Below are positions 7,117 through 14,702 of a stretch of 44,976 nt of DNA, piece by piece. Every line of letters starts with the position of its first letter. The stretch's first letter is position 1. The stretch is taken from contig NZ_NBVR01000028.1 in the NCBI RefSeq assembly GCF_002607735.1, positions 1 through 44,976 of the forward strand, given 5' to 3'. Position numbers and translations under genes: made by a program. The DNA comes from Proteus alimentorum. GTDB lineage: Bacteria > Pseudomonadota > Gammaproteobacteria > Enterobacterales > Enterobacteriaceae. The notes beneath the pieces were generated by a model that was not told where the DNA came from, searched no databases, and saw only the letters and a program-made list of their open reading frames with translations.

Positions 7117-8481
7117 ATGGCTAATAAAATAGAACATCTCGACACGTTAGCAATAGAAATAGAAAAACACGCGGGTGGGTTTCAAAATGTGGCAACTCTA
7201 ACGCATTGTATGACGCGTATTCGACTGATTTTAAAAGACAGTTCGCTATTTGATGCAGACGCTTTAAAACAAGTCGAAGGCGTTAAAGGTGTTGTATTTA
7301 ATGGCGAACAGCATCAAGTGATTGTCGGAATGGGAACTGCGGCAAAAGTGTATTCCATTATGAATAAGCGTATGCAAAACAGTTCGGCAAGTAGTGAAGA
7401 GGAGCCTGCGTCAACACCAGTGAAAAAAGGCTTCTCAATTCGTCGTATGCTAAATACATTAGCGGCTATTTTTGTTCCGACCATTCCGGCTTTAATTGGT
7501 TGCGGTTTGATTATGGGGTTAATTAATATTATCCGTTTAGTCGCACCGAGCCTAGTTGAGCAATTCCCCGAGCTATTTAAATTATTCAAATTAATGGGGA
7601 GTACAGTATTTGCTTATCTCTCTATTATGATTGGGATAAATACCGCGAAAGAATTAGGCGCGTCAACGTCGATTGGTGCAGTAATGGCAGGGTTATTAGC
7701 CATGCCTGGGCTTGCTGATATCACCTTATTTGGTGAGAAATTACAACCAAACAGTGGTGGGATCTTTGCTGTATTAATGGTGGTCGTATTCTCTTCAAAA
7801 TTAGAGTTATGGTTTCGTCGTATCGTTAAAGAAAGCCTCGATCTTATCTTAACGCCGTTTGTGACGATTTTAGTCTCTTCTCTTGTGGCGATTATGATAT
7901 TCCAACCTATCGGCCATTATCTTAATCAGTTATTAGCACAAGGCGTATCATTATCACTTTTAAATCAAGGTGGTGGTGCGGTTGTAACGGGTGCGGCGTT
8001 AGGGGGAAGTTTCTTATTTTTACTCTTAACGGGATTGCATCAAGGGCTAATTCCTATTCATACCGAAATTTTAAATACTTTTGGTTTAAATTACCTGTTC
8101 CCTATTTTAGCCATGGGTGGAATGGGGCAAGTAGGCTCTTGTTTCTGGGTTTATCTGCGTACTAAAAATCAACGTTTAAAGAAAACATTAATGGGTGCAT
8201 TGCCTGTCGGTATTTTCGGTGTCGGTGAGCCTTTATTATTTGGTGTTTCCCTTCCATTAGGAAAACCTTTTATTGCAGGATGTATTGGTGGTGCGGCAGG
8301 TGGTGCATTAATGGCATATTTCCAAGTTGGGATCATTATTCCATTTGGTACAGCTGGGTTATCATTAATTCCATTAGTCGGTGATGGGCAAATTATTAAG
8401 TTCCTGATCGCGGTATTAGGTGCATGGATTGTCGGTTTTATTGCCAGTATGCTAATGGGATTTACCGATCCAGAGAAATAA
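7117..8481 (+). CDS. murP: PTS N-acetylmuramic acid transporter EIIBC (MurP-like)
   Basis: 454-residue PTS permease with an N-terminal EIIB domain and phospho-accepting C31 (THCMTRIRL). A linker near residues 90-110 leads to a glucose-superfamily EIIC domain of about ten membrane segments. EIIC signatures are LHQGLIPIHTEIL, the conserved G-V-G-E-P loop (FGVGEPLLFGVSLP) and FGTAGLSLIPL. No EIIA domain is present, as in MurP, which borrows EIIA-Glc. The 42-bp gap after murQ and the shared operon argue for MurNAc as substrate. The sequence alone cannot exclude a related amino sugar. Confidence 0.83.
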   Translation: MANKIEHLDTLAIEIEKHAGGFQNVATLTHCMTRIRLILKDSSLFDADALKQVEGVKGVVFNGEQHQVIVGMGTAAKVYSIMNKRMQNSSASSEEEPASTPVKKGFSIRRMLNTLAAIFVPTIPALIGCGLIMGLINIIRLVAPSLVEQFPELFKLFKLMGSTVFAYLSIMIGINTAKELGASTSIGAVMAGLLAMPGLADITLFGEKLQPNSGGIFAVLMVVVFSSKLELWFRRIVKESLDLILTPFVTILVSSLVAIMIFQPIGHYLNQLLAQGVSLSLLNQGGGAVVTGAALGGSFLFLLLTGLHQGLIPIHTEILNTFGLNYLFPILAMGGMGQVGSCFWVYLRTKNQRLKKTLMGALPVGIFGVGEPLLFGVSLPLGKPFIAGCIGGAAGGALMAYFQVGIIIPFGTAGLSLIPLVGDGQIIKFLIAVLGAWIVGFIASMLMGFTDPEK

Positions 8482-8505
8482 GTCAGAAATAAAAAGGATA
8501 ACAGA

Positions 8506-9357
8506 ATGTCGACACTGACCAAAAAGCTTGAAAGTTTGCTAATACAAGGCAAAGGTACAGAACAACGTATTGCTCATTATCTCTTAGAGAATAGTGAGAA
8601 TATTGCCAGTATGAATGCGGCTGATCTGGCGCTTAAAGCGGGTGTAAGTAGTGCTTCTGTTATCCGTTTCTCTCGTCAAATGGGATATCGAGGTTATCCC
8701 GAATTTAAAATTGATTACCTTTCAGAAGAAAAGCAACAAAAAAGCAGTGGCGATATTCTCTATGGTGATCTCGCGAAAACAGACCCGACAGAATTAATTA
8801 TTTCTAAAACAGGCCATCTGTTTACTAGCGCTATTTTGGATTCGTTAGCGTTGTTAGATCCTAATACCATTGATGTGTTAGCTGAAAAAATGGTATCAGC
8901 AAAACGCATTGTATTGTTTGGTATTGGTGCATCTGCCGTAGTGGCGAGCGATATTTTTCATAAATTAATTCGTGTAAATAAAAACACATTATTTAGTCCA
9001 GATCTTCATGCTCAATTGGCTTATTCTGCCAATTTATCGGTGGATGATTTGGCTATTGCCGTGACTGCACGAGGTAATACTGCTGATATTAATCGGATGT
9101 TGAAATCAGCAAAAAATGAAGGTTGTTTAACTGTGGCATTAACGCGTTTTGGACAAGATGAAGCCACTCGATTATCAGATCATACATTGCCTTATTTTTA
9201 TGACGAACAACACTCTCAATTAGGGGTGATCACGCCACAAGTTTTACAAATGGTGGCTTTTGATGTGCTGTTTTTTAAATATATGACATTAGCGAGTGAG
9301 TCAGCAGAAAAAGCATTATTAAAAGGGCGAGAAGCTGTTATGCAAGGAAATCAATAA
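8506..9357 (+). CDS. murR: RpiR/MurR-family transcriptional regulator
   Basis: 283 residues with an N-terminal HTH_6 domain (residues 1-75; RIAHYLLENSENIASMNAADLALKAGVSSASVIRFSRQMGY) and a C-terminal SIS phosphosugar-binding domain (about 125-255; LFGIGASAVVASD, AVTARGNTADINRML). It probably senses MurNAc-6-phosphate and acts on the palindromes upstream of murQ. In E. coli murR is divergent from murQP, whereas here it is third in the operon, which gives it autoregulation. An AGGA precedes the ATG. The stop overlaps the next start (TAATG). Confidence 0.8.
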   Translation: MSTLTKKLESLLIQGKGTEQRIAHYLLENSENIASMNAADLALKAGVSSASVIRFSRQMGYRGYPEFKIDYLSEEKQQKSSGDILYGDLAKTDPTELIISKTGHLFTSAILDSLALLDPNTIDVLAEKMVSAKRIVLFGIGASAVVASDIFHKLIRVNKNTLFSPDLHAQLAYSANLSVDDLAIAVTARGNTADINRMLKSAKNEGCLTVALTRFGQDEATRLSDHTLPYFYDEQHSQLGVITPQVLQMVAFDVLFFKYMTLASESAEKALLKGREAVMQGNQ

Positions 9358-10145
9358 TGTTACTTATCACCACATTAGCGGTAGGTGCGGCTATTGGTTT
9401 AATTATAAGTACGACAGGTGTGGGTGGCGGTGTTATTGTTTTGCCTGTATTGACCTATTTCTTTGGTATGAATGCGTTAATGGCGGTGGCAACAGCCAAT
9501 TTATTATCTATGTTGATGAAGGTCACTTCGTCTTATATGCATTTTCGCCTTGGAAATATTCCCTTTAAAAGAGCAATGATTGTATTAGGAATAATGCTGC
9601 CAAGTACCTTTTTAGCTAGTGTTTTGGTTAATTATTTAGGTTCGTTAGCGCAGTACCAGCAACAAGTCGAATGGGGAATTAATGCGCTTGTTGTCAGTGC
9701 TATTGTTTTTTCTCTATTTCTCTTTGTACAGAGAATGTTTTTCTCATTACCTCCCCTTGTGGTTGAAAATACAGCGTTAGCGCCTTTAAATATAAAAGCG
9801 TTATTACTTCCTGCGATTGCAGCCGGAGTTGTTTTAGGGGCAACGGGGGTAGGCGGTGGTGTGGTTGTATTACCATTGTTGCTACGTTATGCGAACCTTT
9901 CTATTAAGCAAGCTATTGGTACTTCTATATTTACCACAACATTATTATCGGGATCTTCTGCACTGGCCTATATGCAAGATGGGCATACGGATATTCATTT
10001 GGCACTTTTGTTATTTTTAGGCTCGCTAATCTCTATTCCGTTGTCTAAGTGGTTGTTGATCAGAATGCCTGACAGGATGTTTCAGTATGCGACGTTGATT
10101 TTAATTATTTGTAGTGCTGTGATGATGCTGGCTAAATTATTTTAA
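9357..10145 (+). CDS. TauE/SafE-family membrane permease in the mur operon
   Basis: 262 residues, almost entirely hydrophobic, with about eight membrane segments. It shows the duplicated family motif: STTGVGGGVIVLPVLTYFFG near the N-terminus and GATGVGGGVVVLPLLLRYA in the second half. TauE/SafE (DUF81) members export sulfite, sulfoacetate or other organic anions. One-base overlap with murR indicates translational coupling. MurQ releases D-lactate, so an anion exporter for lactate or a related acid would fit, but this is inference from context only. Confidence 0.75.
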   Translation: MLLITTLAVGAAIGLIISTTGVGGGVIVLPVLTYFFGMNALMAVATANLLSMLMKVTSSYMHFRLGNIPFKRAMIVLGIMLPSTFLASVLVNYLGSLAQYQQQVEWGINALVVSAIVFSLFLFVQRMFFSLPPLVVENTALAPLNIKALLLPAIAAGVVLGATGVGGGVVVLPLLLRYANLSIKQAIGTSIFTTTLLSGSSALAYMQDGHTDIHLALLLFLGSLISIPLSKWLLIRMPDRMFQYATLILIICSAVMMLAKLF

Positions 10146-10449
10146 TGTTAAAAGATATCAGTAATGTTAACACTAAAAAATGGAATAAATAATAACTAAA
10201 TAAATTCTTATTATTTTAGTCGCTATATTTTATATTATCTTATTAATTTGCTTGAATTAGTTTTTTAATATAAGCCTAATTATCCCTATAGTATATGCGT
10301 GTTAATGAAATGTTTTATTTGTTTTTATTTCTACTTGTATATGGTTTTATTCATAAATAGATAATTGAGATGATAATCACATTAATATTAATTCCTATAT
10401 GTTTCACTGTAACCCTCATTTAATACCTATAAGTGAAGGTACTAATATT
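10146..10449. other. AT-rich intergenic region upstream of the ornithine leader
   Basis: This stretch of about 300 bp separates the mur operon from the leader ORF. It contains only a weak AT hairpin (AAATAATAA 10187-10195 with TTATTATTT 10208-10216), possibly the end of the mur transcript. Loose TATAAG/TATTAA-type boxes occur near 10270 and 10385. Partial matches to FNR- and ArgR-type sites were seen but none is good enough to call. The promoter of the arc operon must lie here. Confidence 0.4.
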
Positions 10450-10551
10450 ATGGAAAATAATAATAGGAAAACACCTCATATTAGACGTATTGCCCACATT
10501 ATGATGTATAAACAACGTCAGTGCTTCCACTTCTCCGTTTTTAACGGATAA
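10450..10551 (+). CDS. speFL: SpeFL-like ornithine-sensing leader peptide
   Basis: A 33-codon ORF begins MENNNRKTPHIRRIAHIMM and ends in QCFHFSVFNG, with GAAGG about ten bases ahead of its ATG. Compared from memory with E. coli SpeFL (34 residues, starting MENNSRTMPHIRRTTHIM), about 18 of 33 positions are identical, including the P-H-I-R-R sensor segment and the F-x-F-x-x-F-N end. SpeFL stalls the ribosome in the presence of ornithine and so switches on the downstream genes. Here the downstream genes are ornithine carbamoyltransferase, carbamate kinase and a transporter, not speF-potE. The ORF is 134 bp ahead of arcB and has no other apparent purpose. Confidence 0.82.
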   Translation: MENNNRKTPHIRRIAHIMMYKQRQCFHFSVFNG

Positions 10552-10587
10552 ATTCCTCTATACCTTTTCAAAATATAAAGAATATTT

Positions 10588-10609
10588 CCTAATAGCTTAA
10601 GTTATTAGG
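10588..10609 (+). terminator. Hairpin between SpeFL-like leader and arcB
   Basis: CCTAATA (10588-10594) pairs with TATTAGG (10603-10609) around the loop GCTTAAGT. It is followed by TGGTGTTTATTTATTTTT, a loose T-rich run. It could act as a weak intrinsic terminator or as part of the leader-controlled readthrough. In E. coli speFL control works mainly through Rho, so this assignment is tentative. Confidence 0.4.
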
Positions 10610-10685
10610 TGGTGTTTATTTATTTTTAAAAATTAAACATTTTCGACTCTATTATTTATCAAGATAATTAGGAGATAAGATTATT

Positions 10686-11678
10686 ATGTCTATTAATATT
10701 AAAGGTAGAAGCTTTTTAAAATTACTCGATTTTTCATCTGCTGAAATTCAATATTTATTAAAGCTTTCTAAACATTTTAAATCATTAAAAATGGCTGGTA
10801 TTCCTCATCGCTCTTTGGAGGGTAAAAATATTGTTTTATTATTTGAAAAAACCTCAACACGTACACGCTGCGCCTTTGAAGTTGCGGGTTACGATTTAGG
10901 AATGGGTGTGACTTATCTTGATCCGGGCTCATCACAAATGGGGAAAAAAGAGTCTATTGAAGATACTGCGCGCGTGTTAGGGCGTTTCTATGATGGTATT
11001 GAATATCGAGGTTTTGATCAGTCATTAGTTGAAGAATTGGCGGCGAAATCAGGAGTACCAGTATGGAATGGCCTTACCGATAAATTCCATCCCACTCAGA
11101 TGTTGGCGGATATGCTAACCGTTGAAGAAAACTTTGGTCATTTAAAAGGGCTCAAGCTGACTTTCTTTGGTGATGCTCGTAATAACGTTGCTAACTCTTT
11201 AATGGTGGTTTGTGCCAAATTAGGCTTACATTTTACGGCATGTGGCCCAGCATCTTTAATGCCAGAAGAGCAACTTGTGAAGGAGTGTCGCGCAATTGCG
11301 GCTGAAAATGAAGGTTCTATCACATTAACAGAAGATATCGAGAAAGGGGCAAAAGACGCTGATGTTCTCTATACCGATATTTGGGTTTCAATGGGTGAGC
11401 CAGATAGTGTTTGGGACGAACGCATTCGCTTACTGAAAGCTTATCAAGTCAATGGTTCTATGATGAAAATGGCAAATCCTCATGCAATTTTCTTACACTG
11501 TTTACCTTCATTCCATGACCGCTTAACAATCATTGGCGAAGATATTTATCAAAAATTTGGCTTGAGTGAAATGGAAGTGGCAGACGATGTTTTTGAGTCT
11601 CGCCAATCAAAAGTTTTCGATCAAGCTGAAAATCGTATGCACACTATTAAAGCCGTTATGTTCGCGACTTTAAGCTAA
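10686..11678 (+). CDS. arcB: Ornithine carbamoyltransferase, probably catabolic (ArcB)
   Basis: 330 residues. It carries the carbamoyl-phosphate loop STRTR (57-61), HPTQ (135-138), the ornithine-binding segment around [10 protein letters not shown] (231-240) and the catalytic HCLP (271-274). It interconverts ornithine plus carbamoyl phosphate and citrulline plus phosphate. Cotranscription with carbamate kinase (15-bp gap) and a YfcC-type transporter points to the catabolic direction, which yields ATP from citrulline, rather than arginine biosynthesis. No arginine deiminase gene (arcA) is present here. AGGAG lies 11 bases ahead of the ATG. The SpeFL-like leader suggests that ornithine induces it. 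Confidence 0.88.
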   Translation: MSINIKGRSFLKLLDFSSAEIQYLLKLSKHFKSLKMAGIPHRSLEGKNIVLLFEKTSTRTRCAFEVAGYDLGMGVTYLDPGSSQMGKKESIEDTARVLGRFYDGIEYRGFDQSLVEELAAKSGVPVWNGLTDKFHPTQMLADMLTVEENFGHLKGLKLTFFGDARNNVANSLMVVCAKLGLHFTACGPASLMPEEQLVKECRAIAAENEGSITLTEDIEKGAKDADVLYTDIWVSMGEPDSVWDERIRLLKAYQVNGSMMKMANPHAIFLHCLPSFHDRLTIIGEDIYQKFGLSEMEVADDVFESRQSKVFDQAENRMHTIKAVMFATLS

Positions 11679-11693
11679 AGCAAGGAGTTAACA

Positions 11694-12641
11694 ATGCCTA
11701 AGAAGGTATTTATTGCTTTAGGGGGAAATGCATTGGGCAGTACGCCGCTAGAGCAAAAGCAGATAGTACGAAAAACCGCAAAGCCCATTGTGGATTTGGT
11801 TGAGAAGGGCTATCAAGTCATTATTGGTCATGGAAATGGTCCACAAGTTGGGATGATCAATTTAGCTATGGATTATGCATCACAACAGAATATCGGCACG
11901 CCTTATATGCCATTTGCTGAATGTGGTGCCATGAGCCAAGGTTATATTGGTTATCATCTACAACAGGCTATTAATGACGAATTATGTGCGAGAAATCTGA
12001 ATAAAAATCATGGTTGTGCAACCATTGTGACTCAAGTTGTTGTTGATAAAAACGATCCGGCTTTTTTATCACCGACAAAACCGATTGGCGCTTTTTATAC
12101 TCAACAGCAAGCTGAGGCGATTCAAAAAGAGCACGGTTTTCACTTTATGGAAGATGCAGGGCGTGGATATCGCCGAGTGATCCCATCACCTAAACCGTTA
12201 GAAATTGTAGAGTCACCAATTATTAAACAATTGGTTGAACGTAATATTGTGGTGATTACTGTGGGTGGCGGTGGTATTCCCGTTATTCGAAAAGGGGATT
12301 TATTAGAAGGTATTGATGCTGTTATTGATAAAGATAACTCTAGCTCAAAATTAGCCGTAGAATTAAAAGCAGATATTTTATTAATATTAACAGCCGTTGA
12401 TAAAGTCGCAATTAATTTTAATAAACCAGATCAAATGAATTTAGATAAATTAACACTCTCTCAAGCTCAGGAATATATTTCTCAAGGGCAATTTGCTAAA
12501 GGAAGTATGTTACCTAAAGTTGAGGCTTGCCTTAATTTTTTAAAAGAAAGTGATAAAGGTGTACAAGCGATTATTACTTCTTTAGAGAATGCATTATCTG
12601 CTTTAGAAGGAAAAACAGGGACAACAATTATTTCTGATTAA
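11694..12641 (+). CDS. arcC: Carbamate kinase ArcC
   Basis: 315 residues of the amino-acid kinase fold: ALGGNALG near the N-terminus, GHGNGPQVGM at about 44-53, ITVGGGGIPVI at about 187-197 and the nucleotide-binding AVIDKDNSSSKLA. It transfers phosphate from carbamoyl phosphate to ADP, giving ATP and carbamate, which decays to ammonia and CO2. It has AAGGAG ahead of its start and follows arcB directly. A hairpin without a T-run separates it from the transporter gene. Confidence 0.93.
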   Translation: MPKKVFIALGGNALGSTPLEQKQIVRKTAKPIVDLVEKGYQVIIGHGNGPQVGMINLAMDYASQQNIGTPYMPFAECGAMSQGYIGYHLQQAINDELCARNLNKNHGCATIVTQVVVDKNDPAFLSPTKPIGAFYTQQQAEAIQKEHGFHFMEDAGRGYRRVIPSPKPLEIVESPIIKQLVERNIVVITVGGGGIPVIRKGDLLEGIDAVIDKDNSSSKLAVELKADILLILTAVDKVAINFNKPDQMNLDKLTLSQAQEYISQGQFAKGSMLPKVEACLNFLKESDKGVQAIITSLENALSALEGKTGTTIISD

Positions 12642-12682
12642 TATCATACTTATCATCATTTTAAATTTAATTCTAATAATAG

Positions 12683-12718
12683 ACTCTGCCAGATAGATAT
12701 TATTTCTACTGGCAGAGT
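12683..12718 (+). repeat. Intra-operon hairpin between arcC and the transporter gene
   Basis: ACTCTGCCAG (12683-12692) pairs perfectly with CTGGCAGAGT (12709-12718) around a 16-nt loop. No T-tract follows, only AGCCTCTTATTT. It therefore looks like an mRNA-processing or differential-expression hairpin rather than a full terminator. Confidence 0.5.
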
Positions 12719-12745
12719 AGCCTCTTATTTAAGTCGAGGACGCTT

Positions 12746-14257
12746 ATGAAACTTAAAAAGTTTGCGTTTCCGACCGCATTTACTATTTTATTTGCAATTA
12801 CAGTAATTGTGGTTGGCTTAACGTGGATTATTCCGGCAGGCGAATATCAACGATTAAGTTATAACTCAGCGGAGCCATCATTAGTGGTTGCGAAAATAGA
12901 TGGTTCTCATGAAGTATTACCTGCAACTCAAGCGACATTAAATGATTTAAATGTCTCTATTGAGATTAATAAATTCACAGATGGGACAATTAAAAAACCG
13001 ATAGCAATACCTGGAACTTATGAACGCGTAGCACAGCAACCTAAAGGGATAATGGATATTACCGAAAGTATGGTGAAAGGGACGATAGAGGGGGCTGATG
13101 TTATTGTTTTCATTCTTGTCTTGGGGGGACTGATTGGGGTTGTTAATAAAACCGGTGCATTCAATGCAGGTTTAACAGCTCTGGCGAATCGAACCAAAGG
13201 TAAAGAGTTTCTAGTGGTGTTTGGTGTCACAATCATATTATCCATAGGTGGGACAAGCTGTGGGATTGAAGAAGAAGCCGTCGCCTTCTACCCCATATTA
13301 GTACCCATATTCTTAATCTTGGGTTATGACGCTATTGTGTGTGTCGGCGCTATTTTCCTTGCCTCTTCAATGGGGGCAGGGTTCTCAACTGTAAATCCTT
13401 TCTCCGTTGTTATCGCATCAAATGCTTCAGGGATCAGCTTTATTGAAGGGATCGGCTTTCGTACTATTGGGTTGGTGATTGGTACGATAGGTGTTTTGGT
13501 TTATTTATATTGGTATTGCAAGAAGATCAAAAAAGATCCAACTTTCTCTTATAACTATGAAAATGCCGAAAGTTTTAAACAGCGCTTTTTAAGTCATTAC
13601 GATCCTAATGAGATATTAGAATTTTCGTGGCGTCGTAAGGTGATCCTCTGCTTATTTGTTGCTGCTTTTCCTATTATGGTTTGGGGTGTTATGGAGATGG
13701 GCTGGTGGTTTCCACAAATGGCCGCTCTTTTCCTTGCTATCGCCATCATCATAATTTTCCTCTCTGGATTAAAAGAGAAAACAGCCATTGATGGATTTAT
13801 TCACGGGGCATCTGAGTTAGTCGGCGTTTCATTAATTATTGGTTTAGCGCGAGGGGTTAACCTTGTGATGGAGCAAGGTAAAATTGCTGATACCATTCTT
13901 GAGTTTATGTCTCATATGGTTGCAGGAATGCCACCGAGCCTATTCTTATTAGCACAACTCGTCGTCTTTATCTGTTTAGGTTTTATTGTTCCCTCTTCTT
14001 CAGGGCTTGCGGTTTTAGCGATGCCAATTATGGCGCCATTAGCTGATGCAGTCGGTGTTCCTCGTTATATGGTGGTTTCAGCATATAACTGGGGACAATA
14101 TATTATGTTGTTCTTAGCGCCTACCGGACTGGTGTTAGCGACATTACAAATGCTAGATATCTCCTATAACAAATGGCTTAAATTTATCATGCCAATGGTG
14201 ATATTTATGTTTGTACTTTCGGCAACATTATTATTGGTTCAAGTTGCTTTTTTATAA
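12746..14257 (+). CDS. YfcC/ArcD-like amino-acid permease of the ornithine operon
   Basis: 503 residues with about twelve membrane segments, the length and layout of the YfcC/DcuC-type carriers often found in arginine deiminase operons. Family-like stretches are TWIIPAGEYQR near the N-terminus, GGTSCGIEEEAVAFYPILVP, SMGAGFSTVNPFSVVIASNASG and LGFIVPSSSGLAVLAMPIMAPLAD. The loop at residues 30-95 is predicted outside the membrane. Given its partners, citrulline/ornithine or arginine/ornithine exchange is the likely role, but the sequence does not show the substrate. GAGGA precedes the ATG. Confidence 0.72.
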   Translation: MKLKKFAFPTAFTILFAITVIVVGLTWIIPAGEYQRLSYNSAEPSLVVAKIDGSHEVLPATQATLNDLNVSIEINKFTDGTIKKPIAIPGTYERVAQQPKGIMDITESMVKGTIEGADVIVFILVLGGLIGVVNKTGAFNAGLTALANRTKGKEFLVVFGVTIILSIGGTSCGIEEEAVAFYPILVPIFLILGYDAIVCVGAIFLASSMGAGFSTVNPFSVVIASNASGISFIEGIGFRTIGLVIGTIGVLVYLYWYCKKIKKDPTFSYNYENAESFKQRFLSHYDPNEILEFSWRRKVILCLFVAAFPIMVWGVMEMGWWFPQMAALFLAIAIIIIFLSGLKEKTAIDGFIHGASELVGVSLIIGLARGVNLVMEQGKIADTILEFMSHMVAGMPPSLFLLAQLVVFICLGFIVPSSSGLAVLAMPIMAPLADAVGVPRYMVVSAYNWGQYIMLFLAPTGLVLATLQMLDISYNKWLKFIMPMVIFMFVLSATLLLVQVAFL

Positions 14258-14364
14258 AATTGAGTCGATGTGTTTACGTTGGGAAACGAACTTTTGGTTA
14301 TTCTGTAATGTGGAGTTAATCTAGATTTTTATGCTGCAATCAGGGGTGTTTTTTGATTTTCACT

Positions 14365-14386
14365 AGAAGTGATCTAGCTCTCGTTT
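14365..14386 (+). promoter_or_regulatory. Probable CRP site upstream of ivbL-ilvBN
   Basis: The 22-mer at 14365-14386 (AGAAGTGATCTAGC then TCTCGTTT) agrees with the CRP consensus at about 17 of 22 positions, with a good left half (AGTGA) and a weaker right half (TCTCG). Enterobacterial ilvBN is CRP-activated, which supports the call. The rest of 14258-14499 is AT-rich with no other clear element. Confidence 0.45.
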
Positions 14387-14499
14387 TTAGTGGTGATAAA
14401 AAATAAACCGAAAATAAAGGTTGTTAATTTGTAGAAGTTATGTTTTTTTAAATACAGATAACACGTAAACACATCATTAAATTAATTGATAGGTAACCC

Positions 14500-14595
14500 A
14501 TGATCATCACCAATCTACTACAAAGTCTACGACTAACAGCGCACATCGTGGCTGTGGTTGTCGTGCGTGTGGTGGTCGTCGGCAAAGCGCCGTAA
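14500..14595 (+). CDS. ivbL: ilvBN operon leader peptide IvbL
   Basis: A 31-codon ORF reads MIITNLLQSLRLTAHIVA, then a run of valines broken by one arginine (VVVVRVVVV), ending GKAP and TAA. Nine valine and four leucine codons make it the classical attenuation sensor of charged tRNA-Val and tRNA-Leu. The ending resembles E. coli IvbL (VVVVRVVVVVGNAP region). A GC-rich terminator follows and ilvB starts about 108 bp downstream. When valine/leucine tRNAs are uncharged the ribosome stalls in the valine run and the terminator is not formed. Confidence 0.93.
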   Translation: MIITNLLQSLRLTAHIVAVVVVRVVVVGKAP

Positions 14596-14620
14596 CGGGT
14601 CCGAATCAACACAGTTTCGA

Positions 14621-14658
14621 AACCCCGCCGGCGAACTAACCGGGCGGGGTTTTTCTTT
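14621..14658 (+). terminator. ilvBN attenuator terminator
   Basis: AACCCCGCC (14621-14629) pairs with GGCGGGGTT (14643-14651), followed by TTTCTTTT. It is the most GC-rich stem in the area and lies between ivbL and ilvB, as expected of an attenuator. Confidence 0.9.
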
Positions 14659-14702
14659 TCTACCGCCCATAAAGTCCGGCTTAGAACAAAGGACAGAGAA
14701 AA

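Noticed and set aside
10255-10400. FNR-, Fur- or ArgR-type operators before the arc operon
   Set aside because: Partial matches such as TTGAGATGATAATCA have wrong spacing or too many mismatches.
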